Source of the DNA: an uncultured Alistipes sp.
GTDB lineage: Bacteria; Bacteroidota; Bacteroidia; Bacteroidales; Rikenellaceae
Reading direction: 5' to 3'
DNA length: 57,749 nt
Assembly: GCA_944321185.1 (NCBI GenBank)
Contig: CALUKH010000008.1
Coordinates: forward strand, 1 to 57,749
The notes beneath the pieces were generated by a model, which saw only the letters and a program-made list of their open reading frames with translations, was not told where the DNA came from and did not search any database. Position numbers and translations under genes: made by a program. Positions within the stretch are counted from its first letter, which is position 1. Each line of letters starts with the position of its first letter. Below, one piece after another: positions 1 through 8,085 of this stretch.

Positions 1-1059
1 ATCGCCCGCATCGACAACAACGAATACCTCGAACCCAACAACAAGGAGATGTTCATCGACATGGGCATCGACTACCTGTTCTACCCCGAGAAGGTGGCGG
101 CCCGCGAGGTCATCAACCTGCTGGGTCATACCTCGACGACGGAGTATGTCGACTTCTCGAGCGGCAAGTTGTCGCTGGTGGTCTTCCGGCTCGAACCGGC
201 CTCGCCGCTGGTGGGGCAGGTGCTGTCGGGATTCGACGACGATCAGGCGCCGCTGAGCTACCGCACGGTGGCCATCACGCGCGGCGGGCAGACCATCATC
301 CCGCGCGAGGGCGAGGAGTTCATGGAGGGCGACATGATCTACGTCATCGCCCGCCAGGATGCCGTCCACGAGGTGATGGAGTTCTCCGGACAGTCGAACA
401 TCGAGATCCGCAACATGATGATCCTGGGCGGATCGCGCATCGGCATCCGCGTGGCTACGGAGCTGCAGGACGAGGTGAACATCAAACTCATCGACTACAA
501 TGCCGAAAAAGCCTACCGGCTGGCCGAGATGCTGGACAAGACGCTGATCATCAACGAGGACGGCCGCAATACGGACGCCATGATGGAGGAGGGGCTGTCG
601 AACATGGACGCCTTCGTGGCCGTGACGGGCCGCAGCGAGACGAACATCCTGGCAGCGATGCTGGCCAAGCGGATGGGCGTCAAGAAGGTGATTGCCGAAG
701 TCGAGAACCTGAACTACATCAACCTGGCCGAGTCGATCGGTATCGACACGATCATCAACAAGAAGCTGGTGACGGCGTCGAACATCTTCCGCTTCACGAT
801 GTCGACCGACGTGCAGGCGATCAAGTGTCTGACGGGCAGCGACGCCGAGGTGCTGGAGTTCATCGTCAAGCCCAATTCGCCGGCGACCAAGTGCCGGATC
901 AAGGATCTGGGGCTTCCGGAGGATACGATCATCGGCGGCATCGTGCGCGGCGACAAGGTCTTCATCGCCGTGGACAACATGGAGATCAACCCCTACGACC
1001 GGGTGGTGGTATTCGCCATGCCGGCTTCGGTGGGCAAAGTGGGATATTACTTTAACTGA
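1..1059 (+). CDS. trkA: Trk potassium uptake system peripheral NAD-binding protein TrkA (3' part, cut by window edge)
   Basis: The reading frame is open from base 1, so this is the last 352 codons of a longer gene. The visible part starts at the end of a first RCK/TrkA-N domain, followed by a TrkA-C domain (around TEYVDFSSGKLSLVVF), a second Rossmann-type TrkA-N domain (MMILGGSRIGIRVATEL; glycine-rich nucleotide-binding loop) and a second TrkA-C domain ending VGYYFN. This two-fold RCK arrangement is that of TrkA, the cytoplasmic NAD(H)-binding subunit that gates the TrkH/TrkG K+ channel. No trkH lies downstream in the window; it may lie upstream. Family identity is secure, full length is not visible. 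Confidence 0.9.
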   Translation: MARIDNNEYLEPNNKEMFIDMGIDYLFYPEKVAAREVINLLGHTSTTEYVDFSSGKLSLVVFRLEPASPLVGQVLSGFDDDQAPLSYRTVAITRGGQTIIPREGEEFMEGDMIYVIARQDAVHEVMEFSGQSNIEIRNMMILGGSRIGIRVATELQDEVNIKLIDYNAEKAYRLAEMLDKTLIINEDGRNTDAMMEEGLSNMDAFVAVTGRSETNILAAMLAKRMGVKKVIAEVENLNYINLAESIGIDTIINKKLVTASNIFRFTMSTDVQAIKCLTGSDAEVLEFIVKPNSPATKCRIKDLGLPEDTIIGGIVRGDKVFIAVDNMEINPYDRVVVFAMPASVGKVGYYFN

Positions 1060-1143
1060 CGGGGTGCGGAGGCGGCCGGCCGCCGGGCGGTGAAAGGGCC
1101 CGGATCGCAGGTCGGACGATGCCCGGGGCCCCATGCTGGAAAA

Positions 1144-2631
1144 ATGTCTTTGCGAAATTTCATACTCAGAGCGTGGTTCTCGCAGCGCGAACGGTCGATC
1201 GACCGTTTCCGCCGGTATCCGGTCGAGACGCAGATGCGGATGTTCCGACGGCTGATTCGGCGGGGCCGCATCACGGAGTTCGGCGAACGCTACGACCTGC
1301 GGCATATCCGCACGGTGGAGCAGTTCGAGACGTTGGTGGCGACGTTCGACTACGAGACCTTCAAGCCCTATATCGAGCAGATGCGCGCCGGGGCCTGGAA
1401 CGTGACGTGGCCCGGACGGGTGTCGCTGTTCGCACGCTCGTCGGGCACGACCTCCGACCGCAGCAAATACATCCCGGTGACGGTCGAGTCGCTGTGGCGC
1501 AACCATACGCTCGGCATGCGCGACGTGGCGACGGTCTACGCCGCCAACTACCCCCGCAGCCGCGTGCTCGAGGGCAAGACCCTGACGCTGGGCGGATCGT
1601 GCGTGGCGGAGGGGCGCAACCTGGTGGGAGATCTCTCGGCGTTGCTGATCCACGAGACGAAGTTCTGGAGCGGCTGGTTCCGTGCGCCGCGCATCGAGAC
1701 GGCGATCATTCCGGATTTCGATGCCAAGTGTGAGGCGATCTGCCGCGAATGTACGGGCGAACACATCACGGCCTTTGCCGGGGTTCCGTCGTGGAATCTG
1801 GCACTGATGCGCCGCGTGCTGGAGTACACCGGGCGGCAGAATCTGCTGGAGGTGTGGCCCGATCTGGAGATGTTCGCCCACGGCGGGGTGGAGTTCACCC
1901 CTTATAGGCGTTCGTTCGAGGAGCTGATCCCTTCGCCGGGGATGCACTACATGGAGACCTACAACGCCTCGGAGGGCTTCTTCGCGCTGGCCGACGATCC
2001 GTCGCGTGACGACATGCTGCTGATGTTGGACTACGGCACCTTCTTCGAGTTCCGCCACGGCGAGACGATCGTCCCGCTCGAGGGGGTCGAGTGCGGCAAG
2101 GTTTATGCCGTGCTGATCACGTCGAACAACGGCCTGTGGCGCTACGAGATCGGCGATACGGTGGAGTTCACCTCGACGAATCCCTACCGGATCCGTTTTG
2201 CAGGACGCACGCGCCAGTATATCAATGTGTTCGGCGAGGAGTTGATCGTCGACAATGCCGAGCGGGCCCTGGCCATGGCGTGCCGGAAGACGGGAGCCGT
2301 GGTGAGTGAATATACGGTTTCGCCGTGCTACATGTCGCTGCGCGAGCGGGGGGCCCACGAGTGGATTGTGGAGTTCGACCGCGAGCCGGATTCGATGGAG
2401 CACTTCGCCGCGACGCTCGACGAGGAGCTGCGGGCCGTCAATTCGGATTACGACGCCAAACGGCGCACGACGCTCGAGCGGCAGCATCTGATCCGCCTGC
2501 CGCGGGGAACGTTCCTGGCCTGGATGCGGGCCCGGGGCAAGAACAAGGTGCCGCGGCTGATGAACGACCGCCGGGTGGCCGACGACGTGAAGGCCTTCGC
2601 AGGGGTCGGCGACGGGCATACGGCCCGGTAA
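1144..2631 (+). CDS. GH3-like (auxin-responsive promoter family) acyl-adenylating enzyme
   Basis: A 495-residue protein of the GH3 superfamily of adenylate-forming enzymes. Plant GH3 proteins join amino acids to acyl acids such as auxin or jasmonate; bacterial substrates are largely unknown. Visible motifs are the ATP-phosphate loop SSGTTSDRSKYIPVT, the YNASEGFFA segment, and YEIGDTVEF with the C-terminal domain after it. The length fits bacterial GH3 members. The start at 1144 (MSLRNFILRAWF) is preferred over an in-frame start at 1090, because the 18 extra residues (Gly/Pro-rich) do not look like family sequence. It sits 84 bases after trkA and 196 bases before a kinase gene, with no pathway context to name the substrate. 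Confidence 0.82.
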   Translation: MSLRNFILRAWFSQRERSIDRFRRYPVETQMRMFRRLIRRGRITEFGERYDLRHIRTVEQFETLVATFDYETFKPYIEQMRAGAWNVTWPGRVSLFARSSGTTSDRSKYIPVTVESLWRNHTLGMRDVATVYAANYPRSRVLEGKTLTLGGSCVAEGRNLVGDLSALLIHETKFWSGWFRAPRIETAIIPDFDAKCEAICRECTGEHITAFAGVPSWNLALMRRVLEYTGRQNLLEVWPDLEMFAHGGVEFTPYRRSFEELIPSPGMHYMETYNASEGFFALADDPSRDDMLLMLDYGTFFEFRHGETIVPLEGVECGKVYAVLITSNNGLWRYEIGDTVEFTSTNPYRIRFAGRTRQYINVFGEELIVDNAERALAMACRKTGAVVSEYTVSPCYMSLRERGAHEWIVEFDREPDSMEHFAATLDEELRAVNSDYDAKRRTTLERQHLIRLPRGTFLAWMRARGKNKVPRLMNDRRVADDVKAFAGVGDGHTAR

Positions 2632-2827
2632 GCCGATCGTCAGACGGGAAGCGCCGGGCCGGGGGCTGAACCGGGTGGCGCTGTCGACGCAGGAGGAAGA
2701 CCGGGCGCGGATGAACCTGCCGGTCGAACCGGGGATGGGCCAGTGGTGCTGTCGGCGGGCCCGGGCGGGCGGAGAAATTCCGGCCCTTGAAAAACAAGAG
2801 TGATTAATCCATAAACCACATAGGGTC

Positions 2828-3448
2828 ATGTACATAGCCATTGCAGGAAATATCGGGAGCGGGAAGACGACGCTGACCGAGATGTTGACGCAGCGTTACG
2901 ATGCCAAGTGCTATCTGGAGGAGTGTGACAACCCCTATATCGGCGATTTCTACGAGGACATGAACCGTTGGGCGTTCCATCTTCAGATCTCGTTCCTCGG
3001 GAGCCGGATCCAGCAGACGATGGACATGCTCTCGGACAACCAGTCGGGGGTGATCTTCCAGGACCGCACGATCTATGAGGATGCGCACATCTTTGCCGAC
3101 AACCTCCACGAAATGGGGCTGATGTCGACACGCGACATCGAGACCTACATGAAGATTTTCCGGCTGGTGACCTCGCTGATCCCGCAGCCCGATCTGCTGA
3201 TCTACCTGAAGGCGAGCGTTCCGACGCTTATTTCGCAGATCCGCAAGCGGGGCCGCGAATACGAGATGAATATCGACGAACTCTACCTCAAACGCCTGAA
3301 CGACAAATACAACCACTGGATCGACGATATCTACCAGGGCGAGATCTATGTCGTGGACAAGGATCACGAGGATTTCGTTTCGGATCCGCAGGTTTTCGAG
3401 CGGATCTGCGCCCGGTTGGATGCTCTCAAAGCCAGCAAGCAGCGATGA
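2828..3448 (+). CDS. Deoxynucleoside kinase (deoxyadenosine/deoxyguanosine kinase family)
   Basis: This 206-residue cytosolic kinase phosphorylates deoxynucleosides to dNMPs in nucleotide salvage. It begins with a P-loop (AIAGNIGSGKTTL, residues 4-16), has the family's DRT/S signature in VIFQDRTIYEDAHIF near residue 80, and a lid-type arginine segment RKRGREYEMN around residue 140. Length matches the dNK family (about 200-215 aa). Its stop overlaps the ATG of the following methyltransferase gene as ATGA, so the two are probably translationally coupled. Which deoxynucleoside is preferred (dAdo, dGuo, dCyd) cannot be read from the sequence. Confidence 0.88.
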   Translation: MYIAIAGNIGSGKTTLTEMLTQRYDAKCYLEECDNPYIGDFYEDMNRWAFHLQISFLGSRIQQTMDMLSDNQSGVIFQDRTIYEDAHIFADNLHEMGLMSTRDIETYMKIFRLVTSLIPQPDLLIYLKASVPTLISQIRKRGREYEMNIDELYLKRLNDKYNHWIDDIYQGEIYVVDKDHEDFVSDPQVFERICARLDALKASKQR

Positions 3449-4827
3449 GTCTGCCCGAACGATTTGTCGAACGGGTCCTGCGGGACCTCGGACCGGAAGA
3501 GGGTCGGGCGCTGTGCGAGGCGCTGGAGACGGAACCTCCGACTTCGGTGCGGCTCAATGCGTCGAAGTGTCGGGTGGAGGGGACGGATCTTCCACACCTG
3601 GGGCTGTCGAAACGCGTGCCGTGGTGCGACGAGGGGTGGTACCTGTGCGAGCGGCCCTCGTTCACGTTCGATCCCGACTTCCATGCCGGCGCCTACTACG
3701 TGCAGGAGGCCTCGTCGCAGTTCGTCGGGTATCTGCTTCGGGGGATGCTTCCTGCGGGAGCACGCCTGCTGGATCTCTGTGCGGCGCCGGGTGGCAAGAC
3801 GACCCTCTATGCCTCGCTGATCGGACGCGAGGGGCTGGTCGTGGCCAATGAGATCGACCGCCGGAGGGCCTCGGTGCTGGCCGACAACGTCCGCAAGTGG
3901 GGGACGGGCAACGTGGCCGTGACGTGTTGCGATGCCGCCTCGCTGGGACGCTTCGAGGCGTGGTTCGACGTGGTGGCGGTCGATGCCCCCTGTTCGGGTG
4001 AGGGGATGTTCCGCAAGGATCCCGCCGCACGCCAGGAGTGGTCGGAGGCGAACGTCTGCCTGTGTGCCGCGCGTCAGGATGAGATTCTGCGCGAGGCGTG
4101 GCGGGCGCTGAAGCCCGGGGGCGTGCTGGTGTACAGCACCTGCACGTTCAACCGCGACGAGGACGAGGGTTCGTTGGAACGGATGCTGGCCTGGGCCGGC
4201 GACGAGGTGACGGAGGCGGATCCCGTGACCATCGATCAGGCGTGGGGGATCTGTTGCGGGGCGATCGGACCGTTCCGCACCTATCGTTTCTATCCCCACC
4301 GGGCCTGCGGCGAAGGGTTCTTTGCGGCCGTGGCCCGCAAGTCGGCCGAAGCCGATACGCGGATGCGGATCCCGCGGGCACGGCGGAGTGTCGTGGCGGC
4401 CGTCGACCGGAAGTGTGTGGCGGAGTTGTCGCGCTGGCTCCGCGAACCCGAAGAGATGCGTTTCGGTGTCGTCGGCGATACGTATTATGCTTGGTATGGC
4501 GGGCAGGCCGAGGCGGTGCGGATGCTCTCCGAGGCGCTGCCGGTCATTGGCTCGGGGGTGGCTCTGGGGCAGCTCTTCAAGGGGGTGCTGAAGCCCGATC
4601 CGGCACTGGCCTTCTTTCCGGGGCTGAACCGAGAGGCCCTTCCCGTGGCCGAGCTGGACGAACAGGAGGCATTGCGCTATCTGCGGCGTCAGGAGATAGC
4701 GGCCGGAGGGCTGGCCGAGGGGATGAACCTCATCACGGTGCGCGGCCGCGGACTGGGCTTTGCCAAGCGGATCGGCAGTCGGGTCAATAACCTGTACCCC
4801 AATTCATTACGAATTATGAAACAATAG
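3445..4827 (+). CDS. RNA (cytosine-C5)-methyltransferase, NOL1/NOP2/Sun (RsmF-like) family
   Basis: A 460-residue SAM-dependent m5C RNA methyltransferase, probably acting on 16S rRNA like RsmF. It shows the SAM loop LLDLCAAPGGKTT, motif IV with its Cys in VDAPCSGEGMFRKDP, and motif VI with the catalytic Cys in VYSTCTFNRDEDEG. The C-terminal third (FGVVGDTYYAWYGG to the end) resembles the RsmF-B/PUA-like RNA-binding part. The start ATG overlaps the upstream kinase stop by four bases, and the MerR-type gene follows after two bases, so 2828-5861 looks like one operon. The exact target cytosine is not deducible. Confidence 0.88.
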   Translation: MSLPERFVERVLRDLGPEEGRALCEALETEPPTSVRLNASKCRVEGTDLPHLGLSKRVPWCDEGWYLCERPSFTFDPDFHAGAYYVQEASSQFVGYLLRGMLPAGARLLDLCAAPGGKTTLYASLIGREGLVVANEIDRRRASVLADNVRKWGTGNVAVTCCDAASLGRFEAWFDVVAVDAPCSGEGMFRKDPAARQEWSEANVCLCAARQDEILREAWRALKPGGVLVYSTCTFNRDEDEGSLERMLAWAGDEVTEADPVTIDQAWGICCGAIGPFRTYRFYPHRACGEGFFAAVARKSAEADTRMRIPRARRSVVAAVDRKCVAELSRWLREPEEMRFGVVGDTYYAWYGGQAEAVRMLSEALPVIGSGVALGQLFKGVLKPDPALAFFPGLNREALPVAELDEQEALRYLRRQEIAAGGLAEGMNLITVRGRGLGFAKRIGSRVNNLYPNSLRIMKQ

Positions 4828-4829
4828 AT

Positions 4830-5861
4830 ATGGCCGAACGAATTTTTTATACGATGGGCGAAGTGGCCGAGATGTTCGATGTCAACACCTCGCTGATCCG
4901 CCATTGGGAGACGCAGTTCCCGATGTTGCGTCCGAAACGCAACAAGAAGGGCAACCGCCTCTTTACGCCGCAGGATGTCGAGTATCTGAAGATGATCTAT
5001 CACCTGGTCAAGGAGTGCGGCATGACGCTCGACGGGGCGAAAAAGGCGCTCCGAAAGGGAAGCTCCGCGAAGGGGCTTGAGCGTGACACGCTGCTCATGG
5101 AGCATCTGCAGCGGATCCGGGCCATGCTGGTCGAGGTCCGCGAGGAGCTGAAGGCTCCGGAGGGGGAATTGGTTGGTGACGACGAGGATCTGAGTTTGGT
5201 TCCGGAGGCTCCCGAGGAGGCAAAGACCCTGTCGGCATCGATTGAAAAGACGGTCGAGACAAGGTCCGGGGAGACGGTTCCGGAACCCGTGCTGGAGGTG
5301 GAGCTGTCGGCGGCGCCTGACGAGGATGCTGCACAGGCGGATCCGGTCGACATTGCGGACGGGATTCCCACGGCGGAATCGGCCAACGAACCCTCCGAAA
5401 CGGCTGTTGCGGAGGGTGATGACGAGCCGGAGGCGGTGCATGCGGCCGTGGAATCGGTCGACGTCCCGGCCGGGGAGATCGAAACGGTCGCTGTCGAAGA
5501 ATCCGTTGACGGGCTGGCTCCCGGCACGTCGTCCGTTTCCGAGCCGGCCTCCGACCCAGAGCCGGCCTCCGACCCAAAGCCGGCCTCCGATCCAGAGCTG
5601 GCCTCCGACCCAGAGCTGGCCTCCGAAACTGCACGGGAGGCTGTTCCCGAGCCGGTTGAGACCCATCCGACAATGTTCCCCGAGATGCCGGTGGCGGAAA
5701 AATCCGCCTCCGAAGCAACCGATGAGGTCGCAGCTGTGCAGCCTGAGGAGGGACCCGGTCAGCCGACGTTGCAGACGATGCGCAAGTCGCGTCGCAAAAA
5801 GGATAAGGACGAAGTGGAAAACAAGGAATTGTTCGCCTTCTACGAACAATCACTCTTCTGA
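4830..5861 (+). CDS. MerR-family transcriptional regulator with long acidic, repeat-containing tail
   Basis: The first ~75 of 343 residues form a MerR-type winged helix-turn-helix (FYTMGEVAEMFDVNTSLIRHWE, then RLFTPQDVEYLKMIYHLV). The middle ~200 residues are Ala/Glu/Pro/Val-rich and probably disordered, including five six-residue repeats of the type (E/K)(P/L)ASDP encoded by an 18-bp tandem repeat. The protein ends with a basic stretch (SRRKKDKDE) and a conserved-looking motif KELFAFYEQSLF. Related Bacteroidota proteins are usually much shorter, with the N-terminal domain and C-terminal motif retained. No effector-binding domain is recognisable, so the signal is unknown. It begins two bases after the methyltransferase stop. 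Confidence 0.85.
   Translation: MAERIFYTMGEVAEMFDVNTSLIRHWETQFPMLRPKRNKKGNRLFTPQDVEYLKMIYHLVKECGMTLDGAKKALRKGSSAKGLERDTLLMEHLQRIRAMLVEVREELKAPEGELVGDDEDLSLVPEAPEEAKTLSASIEKTVETRSGETVPEPVLEVELSAAPDEDAAQADPVDIADGIPTAESANEPSETAVAEGDDEPEAVHAAVESVDVPAGEIETVAVEESVDGLAPGTSSVSEPASDPEPASDPKPASDPELASDPELASETAREAVPEPVETHPTMFPEMPVAEKSASEATDEVAAVQPEEGPGQPTLQTMRKSRRKKDKDEVENKELFAFYEQSLF
5541..5630 (+). repeat. 18-bp tandem repeat, five copies, inside the MerR-type gene
   Basis: Five consecutive 18-base units start at 5541, 5559, 5577, 5595 and 5613. The first two are identical, the third and fourth differ by one to three bases, and the fifth diverges at its end. The period is a multiple of three, so copy-number change would keep the frame and only lengthen or shorten the (E/K)(P/L)ASDP segment. 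Confidence 0.93.
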
Positions 5862-5872
5862 CCATATTAGCT

Positions 5873-6658
5873 ATGAAAATCAAGGAAATAACCGATACTA
5901 TCGAACGTTTTGCGCCGCTTGGATGGCAGGAGTCGTATGACAATGCGGGACTGATCGTCGGCCGCAGCGACGATGAGGTTCACCGGGCACTGCTGGCCGT
6001 GGACGTCACCGAGGAGGTGCTCGACGAGGCCCGCGACGAAGGGTGTGATCTGATCATCACCCACCATCCGATCATCTTCCATGCCCTGAAACGGTTCAAT
6101 TCGGCCGATCCCGTGCAGCGGTGTGTCGAACGGGCCATCCGCGACCGCATTGCCCTCTACGCCTGTCATACGAACCTGGACAGTGCTCCCGGCGGCATGA
6201 GCTGGCGTCTGGCCGAGGAGTTGGGAATTACGGCGCTCGAGGTGTTGCAACCCGCTCCGTCGGGCGATGGCGTCGGGTTCGGTGTCGTGGGCGATCTGCC
6301 GGAGGCGGTCGATACGGTCGAGTACCTGCACCGGGTGCGTCGGCGCCTCGGGGTGGGGGCCATCCGCCACAGCGATATTGTTCGTCCGACGGTGCGTCGC
6401 GTGGCCCTCTGTACGGGTGCCGGAGCCTCGCTGATTGCCGATGCACGCCGCGCCCGCGCCGACCTCTACATCACGGCCGATCTCAAGTACAACGATTTCA
6501 TGACCCCCGATCGGGAGCTCGTCGTGGCGGATGTCGGTCATTTTGAGAGCGAATATTGCGCAATTCAGCTATTATTTGATATTTTGTCGAAAAATTTACG
6601 TACCTTTGCGGTTCGCAAGAGTGAACGCTCGCGCAATCCGGTGAACTATCTGATGTAA
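5873..6658 (+). CDS. Nif3-like dinuclear metal centre protein (DUF34/YbgI family)
   Basis: A 261-residue cytosolic protein of the Nif3/YbgI family, whose members form toroidal hexamers with a two-metal site; the reaction is not settled (a GTP cyclohydrolase I-like role has been discussed). Metal-ligand motifs are visible: LIITHHPIIFH near residue 65, ACHTNLDSAPGGMSWRLAE near residue 103 and VVADVGHFESE near residue 220. It starts 11 bases after the MerR-type gene. The last ~100 bases are AT-rich and contain a promoter for the next gene, so the 3' end serves both purposes. Confidence 0.88.
   Translation: MKIKEITDTIERFAPLGWQESYDNAGLIVGRSDDEVHRALLAVDVTEEVLDEARDEGCDLIITHHPIIFHALKRFNSADPVQRCVERAIRDRIALYACHTNLDSAPGGMSWRLAEELGITALEVLQPAPSGDGVGFGVVGDLPEAVDTVEYLHRVRRRLGVGAIRHSDIVRPTVRRVALCTGAGASLIADARRARADLYITADLKYNDFMTPDRELVVADVGHFESEYCAIQLLFDILSKNLRTFAVRKSERSRNPVNYLM
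6575..6608 (+). promoter_or_regulatory. Bacteroidota-type promoter for the zinc-ribbon gene, inside the 3' end of the Nif3-like gene
   Basis: A TTTG at 6575-6578 lies 22 bases before a perfect TAnnTTTG box, TACCTTTG, at 6601-6608. The box lies in coding sequence, in a locally AT-rich patch. Transcription would start near 6615, about 65 bases before the zinc-ribbon gene. Confidence 0.7.
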
Positions 6659-6681
6659 GTCTAAACTATACAGTACATTAT

Positions 6682-7446
6682 ATGGCAACACAAAAGAAAA
6701 CTTCCGACGTTGATTTCTCGATGCAGGAGAAGATTCTGGCGCTCTACGAGTTGCAGAAGATCGACAGCAAGATCGACCAGATCAACAAGGTGAAAGGTGA
6801 ACTGCCTCTCGAGGTTCAGGATCTCGAGGATGAAATGGCCGGAATCAAGACCCGTGTCGACCACATCAACTCCGAGATCGAGGAGCTCAATGCCCTGACC
6901 AAACAGCGCAAACGCGAGATTGATCAGGCCAAAATCATGATCGGCAACTACAAGGAGCAGCAGAACAACGTCCGTAACAACCGGGAGTTCGATGCCATCT
7001 CCAAGGAGATCGAGTATCAGGAACTGGAGATCGAGCTGGCCGAGAAGCGTCTCAAGGAGTATGCCGCCGGTATCAAGACCAAGAAACTTCAGCTCGAGGA
7101 GGCCGAAAATCTCTCGAAGGATCGCTCGGCCGATTTGGCTGCCAAGAAAACCGAACTCGATGGCATCGAGGCGGAGACCGCACCCCAGGTGGCCGAATAC
7201 GAGGCACAGCGCGAGCAGGTGCGGGCCAAGATCGACGAACGCCTGCTGGCGGCCTACGACCGCATCCGTCGCAATGTCCGCAACGGTCTGGCCGTGGTTA
7301 CGGTCAAGCGTGATGCCTGCGGAGGCTGCTTCAACCGCATTCCGCCCCAGCGTCAGGTCGACATTCGTCAGGGCAAGAAGATCATCGTCTGCGAGTATTG
7401 CGGCCGCATTCTGGTGGCTGATCCCGAAGCGGCCCAGCAGGAGTAA
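6682..7446 (+). CDS. Coiled-coil C4-type zinc-ribbon protein (DUF164/CdsZ-like family)
   Basis: This 254-residue protein has a long charged coiled-coil from about residue 15 to 190 (heptad-like ELQKIDSKIDQINKVKGELP and following) and a C-terminal zinc ribbon with two CxxC knuckles, DACGGC and CEYCGR. That is the layout of the DUF164/zf-RING_7 family, of unsettled role (nucleic-acid or assembly scaffolding has been suggested). It probably has its own promoter within the Nif3-like gene, though readthrough from upstream is possible. A 639-base gene-free stretch follows directly. Confidence 0.85.
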   Translation: MATQKKTSDVDFSMQEKILALYELQKIDSKIDQINKVKGELPLEVQDLEDEMAGIKTRVDHINSEIEELNALTKQRKREIDQAKIMIGNYKEQQNNVRNNREFDAISKEIEYQELEIELAEKRLKEYAAGIKTKKLQLEEAENLSKDRSADLAAKKTELDGIEAETAPQVAEYEAQREQVRAKIDERLLAAYDRIRRNVRNGLAVVTVKRDACGGCFNRIPPQRQVDIRQGKKIIVCEYCGRILVADPEAAQQE

Positions 7447-7450
7447 CTGC

Positions 7451-7800
7451 GGAGGCGGCGCGGGCCGGATGTTGAGGAGCGGGTGGCCTATCCCTGGAGG
7501 GGCCCGGCAGAAATAGTCTTGGAGACGGTGCGGGCCGGATGTTGAGGGGCGGGTGGCCTATCCTTGGAGGGGCCCGGCAGAAATAGCTCCGGAGGCGGTG
7601 CAGACTGGCTGTGGCGAGGAAACGGGTGCCTATCTTGACGGTGAGCCAGCTCCGGAGAGGGGTGTCCGGATGTTGAGGAGCGGATGGCCTATCTTGACGG
7701 TGAGCCCGGCTGAGTATCTTGGAGGCTGTGCGCCCCGGATATGGCAATAGAAGAGTGGGCGTGCTGGATGGTCGATCCTTGAGGTTGCCCGGCGTAATGA
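7451..7800 (+). repeat. Five degenerate tandem repeats, 63-70 bp each
   Basis: Units begin with a GGAGnCGGTG-like start at 7451, 7521, 7591, 7654 and 7721. Units 1 and 2 are nearly identical over 70 bases, sharing CGGGCCGGATGTTGAGG, GGGTGGCCTATCC and GGGGCCCGGCAGAAATAG. Units 3 to 5 are progressively diverged, but keep GGCCTATC or TGCCTATC at the same phase. The array starts five bases after the stop of the zinc-ribbon gene. No coding, tRNA or CRISPR character is seen; there is no unique spacer between units. Confidence 0.85.
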
Positions 7801-7923
7801 CCCTGCTCGAATCGCGTCCGTGGCGAATAGCTTCCGCGGAAAAAATGCGGGCGGAAGTGGTGCACGATCCTCGAAAACCGGCCTCGGAAAGGCTTCCAGC
7901 CTACATACACGCATGTAACAGAA

Positions 7924-7957
7924 ATGGGATTCCGGAATTTCCGGAGTCCCATTTTTT
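7924..7957 (+). terminator. Rho-independent terminator
   Basis: A 12-bp stem (ATGGGATTCCGG / CCGGAGTCCCAT, one G-T wobble) with a 5-base loop is followed directly by six T. It ends any plus-strand transcript coming through the repeat array and insulates nadE. Confidence 0.93.
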
Positions 7958-8044
7958 GTATGCCCGGATTTTTAAGAATTTTTTGTAACTCGCTATGTTA
8001 ATTTATTAACACTGAAAAGTTTTCCGAGTTTTGCAAATAATCCT

Positions 8045-8052
8045 TAAATTTG
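8045..8052 (+). promoter_or_regulatory. -7 box of the nadE promoter
   Basis: TAAATTTG matches TAnnTTTG exactly and lies 33 bases before the nadE ATG in a strongly AT-rich patch. A TTTTG at 8029-8033 is too close to be the canonical -33 element, so only the -7 box is claimed. Confidence 0.65.
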
Positions 8053-8085
8053 CCTCGATGGATTCTTCCGACTTAAATTACTGCC

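Larger units (their letters stand above)
7447..8085. other. Gene-free interval between the zinc-ribbon gene and nadE
   Basis: The 639 bases hold, in order, five degenerate ~70-bp repeats (7451-7800), an unremarkable ~120-base stretch, a strong terminator (7924-7957) and the AT-rich nadE promoter region (7960-8085). The short reading frames here, such as a proline-rich one on the minus strand at 7382-7747, follow the repeats and have no recognisable protein features, so no gene is called. Confidence 0.75.

Noticed and set aside
7382-7747. Proline-rich minus-strand reading frame in the repeat array
   Set aside because: It arises from translating the 70-bp repeats and shows no promoter, start context or family resemblance.
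7451-7800. Possible CRISPR array
   Set aside because: Repeats are contiguous and degenerate with no unique spacers, and no cas genes are present.
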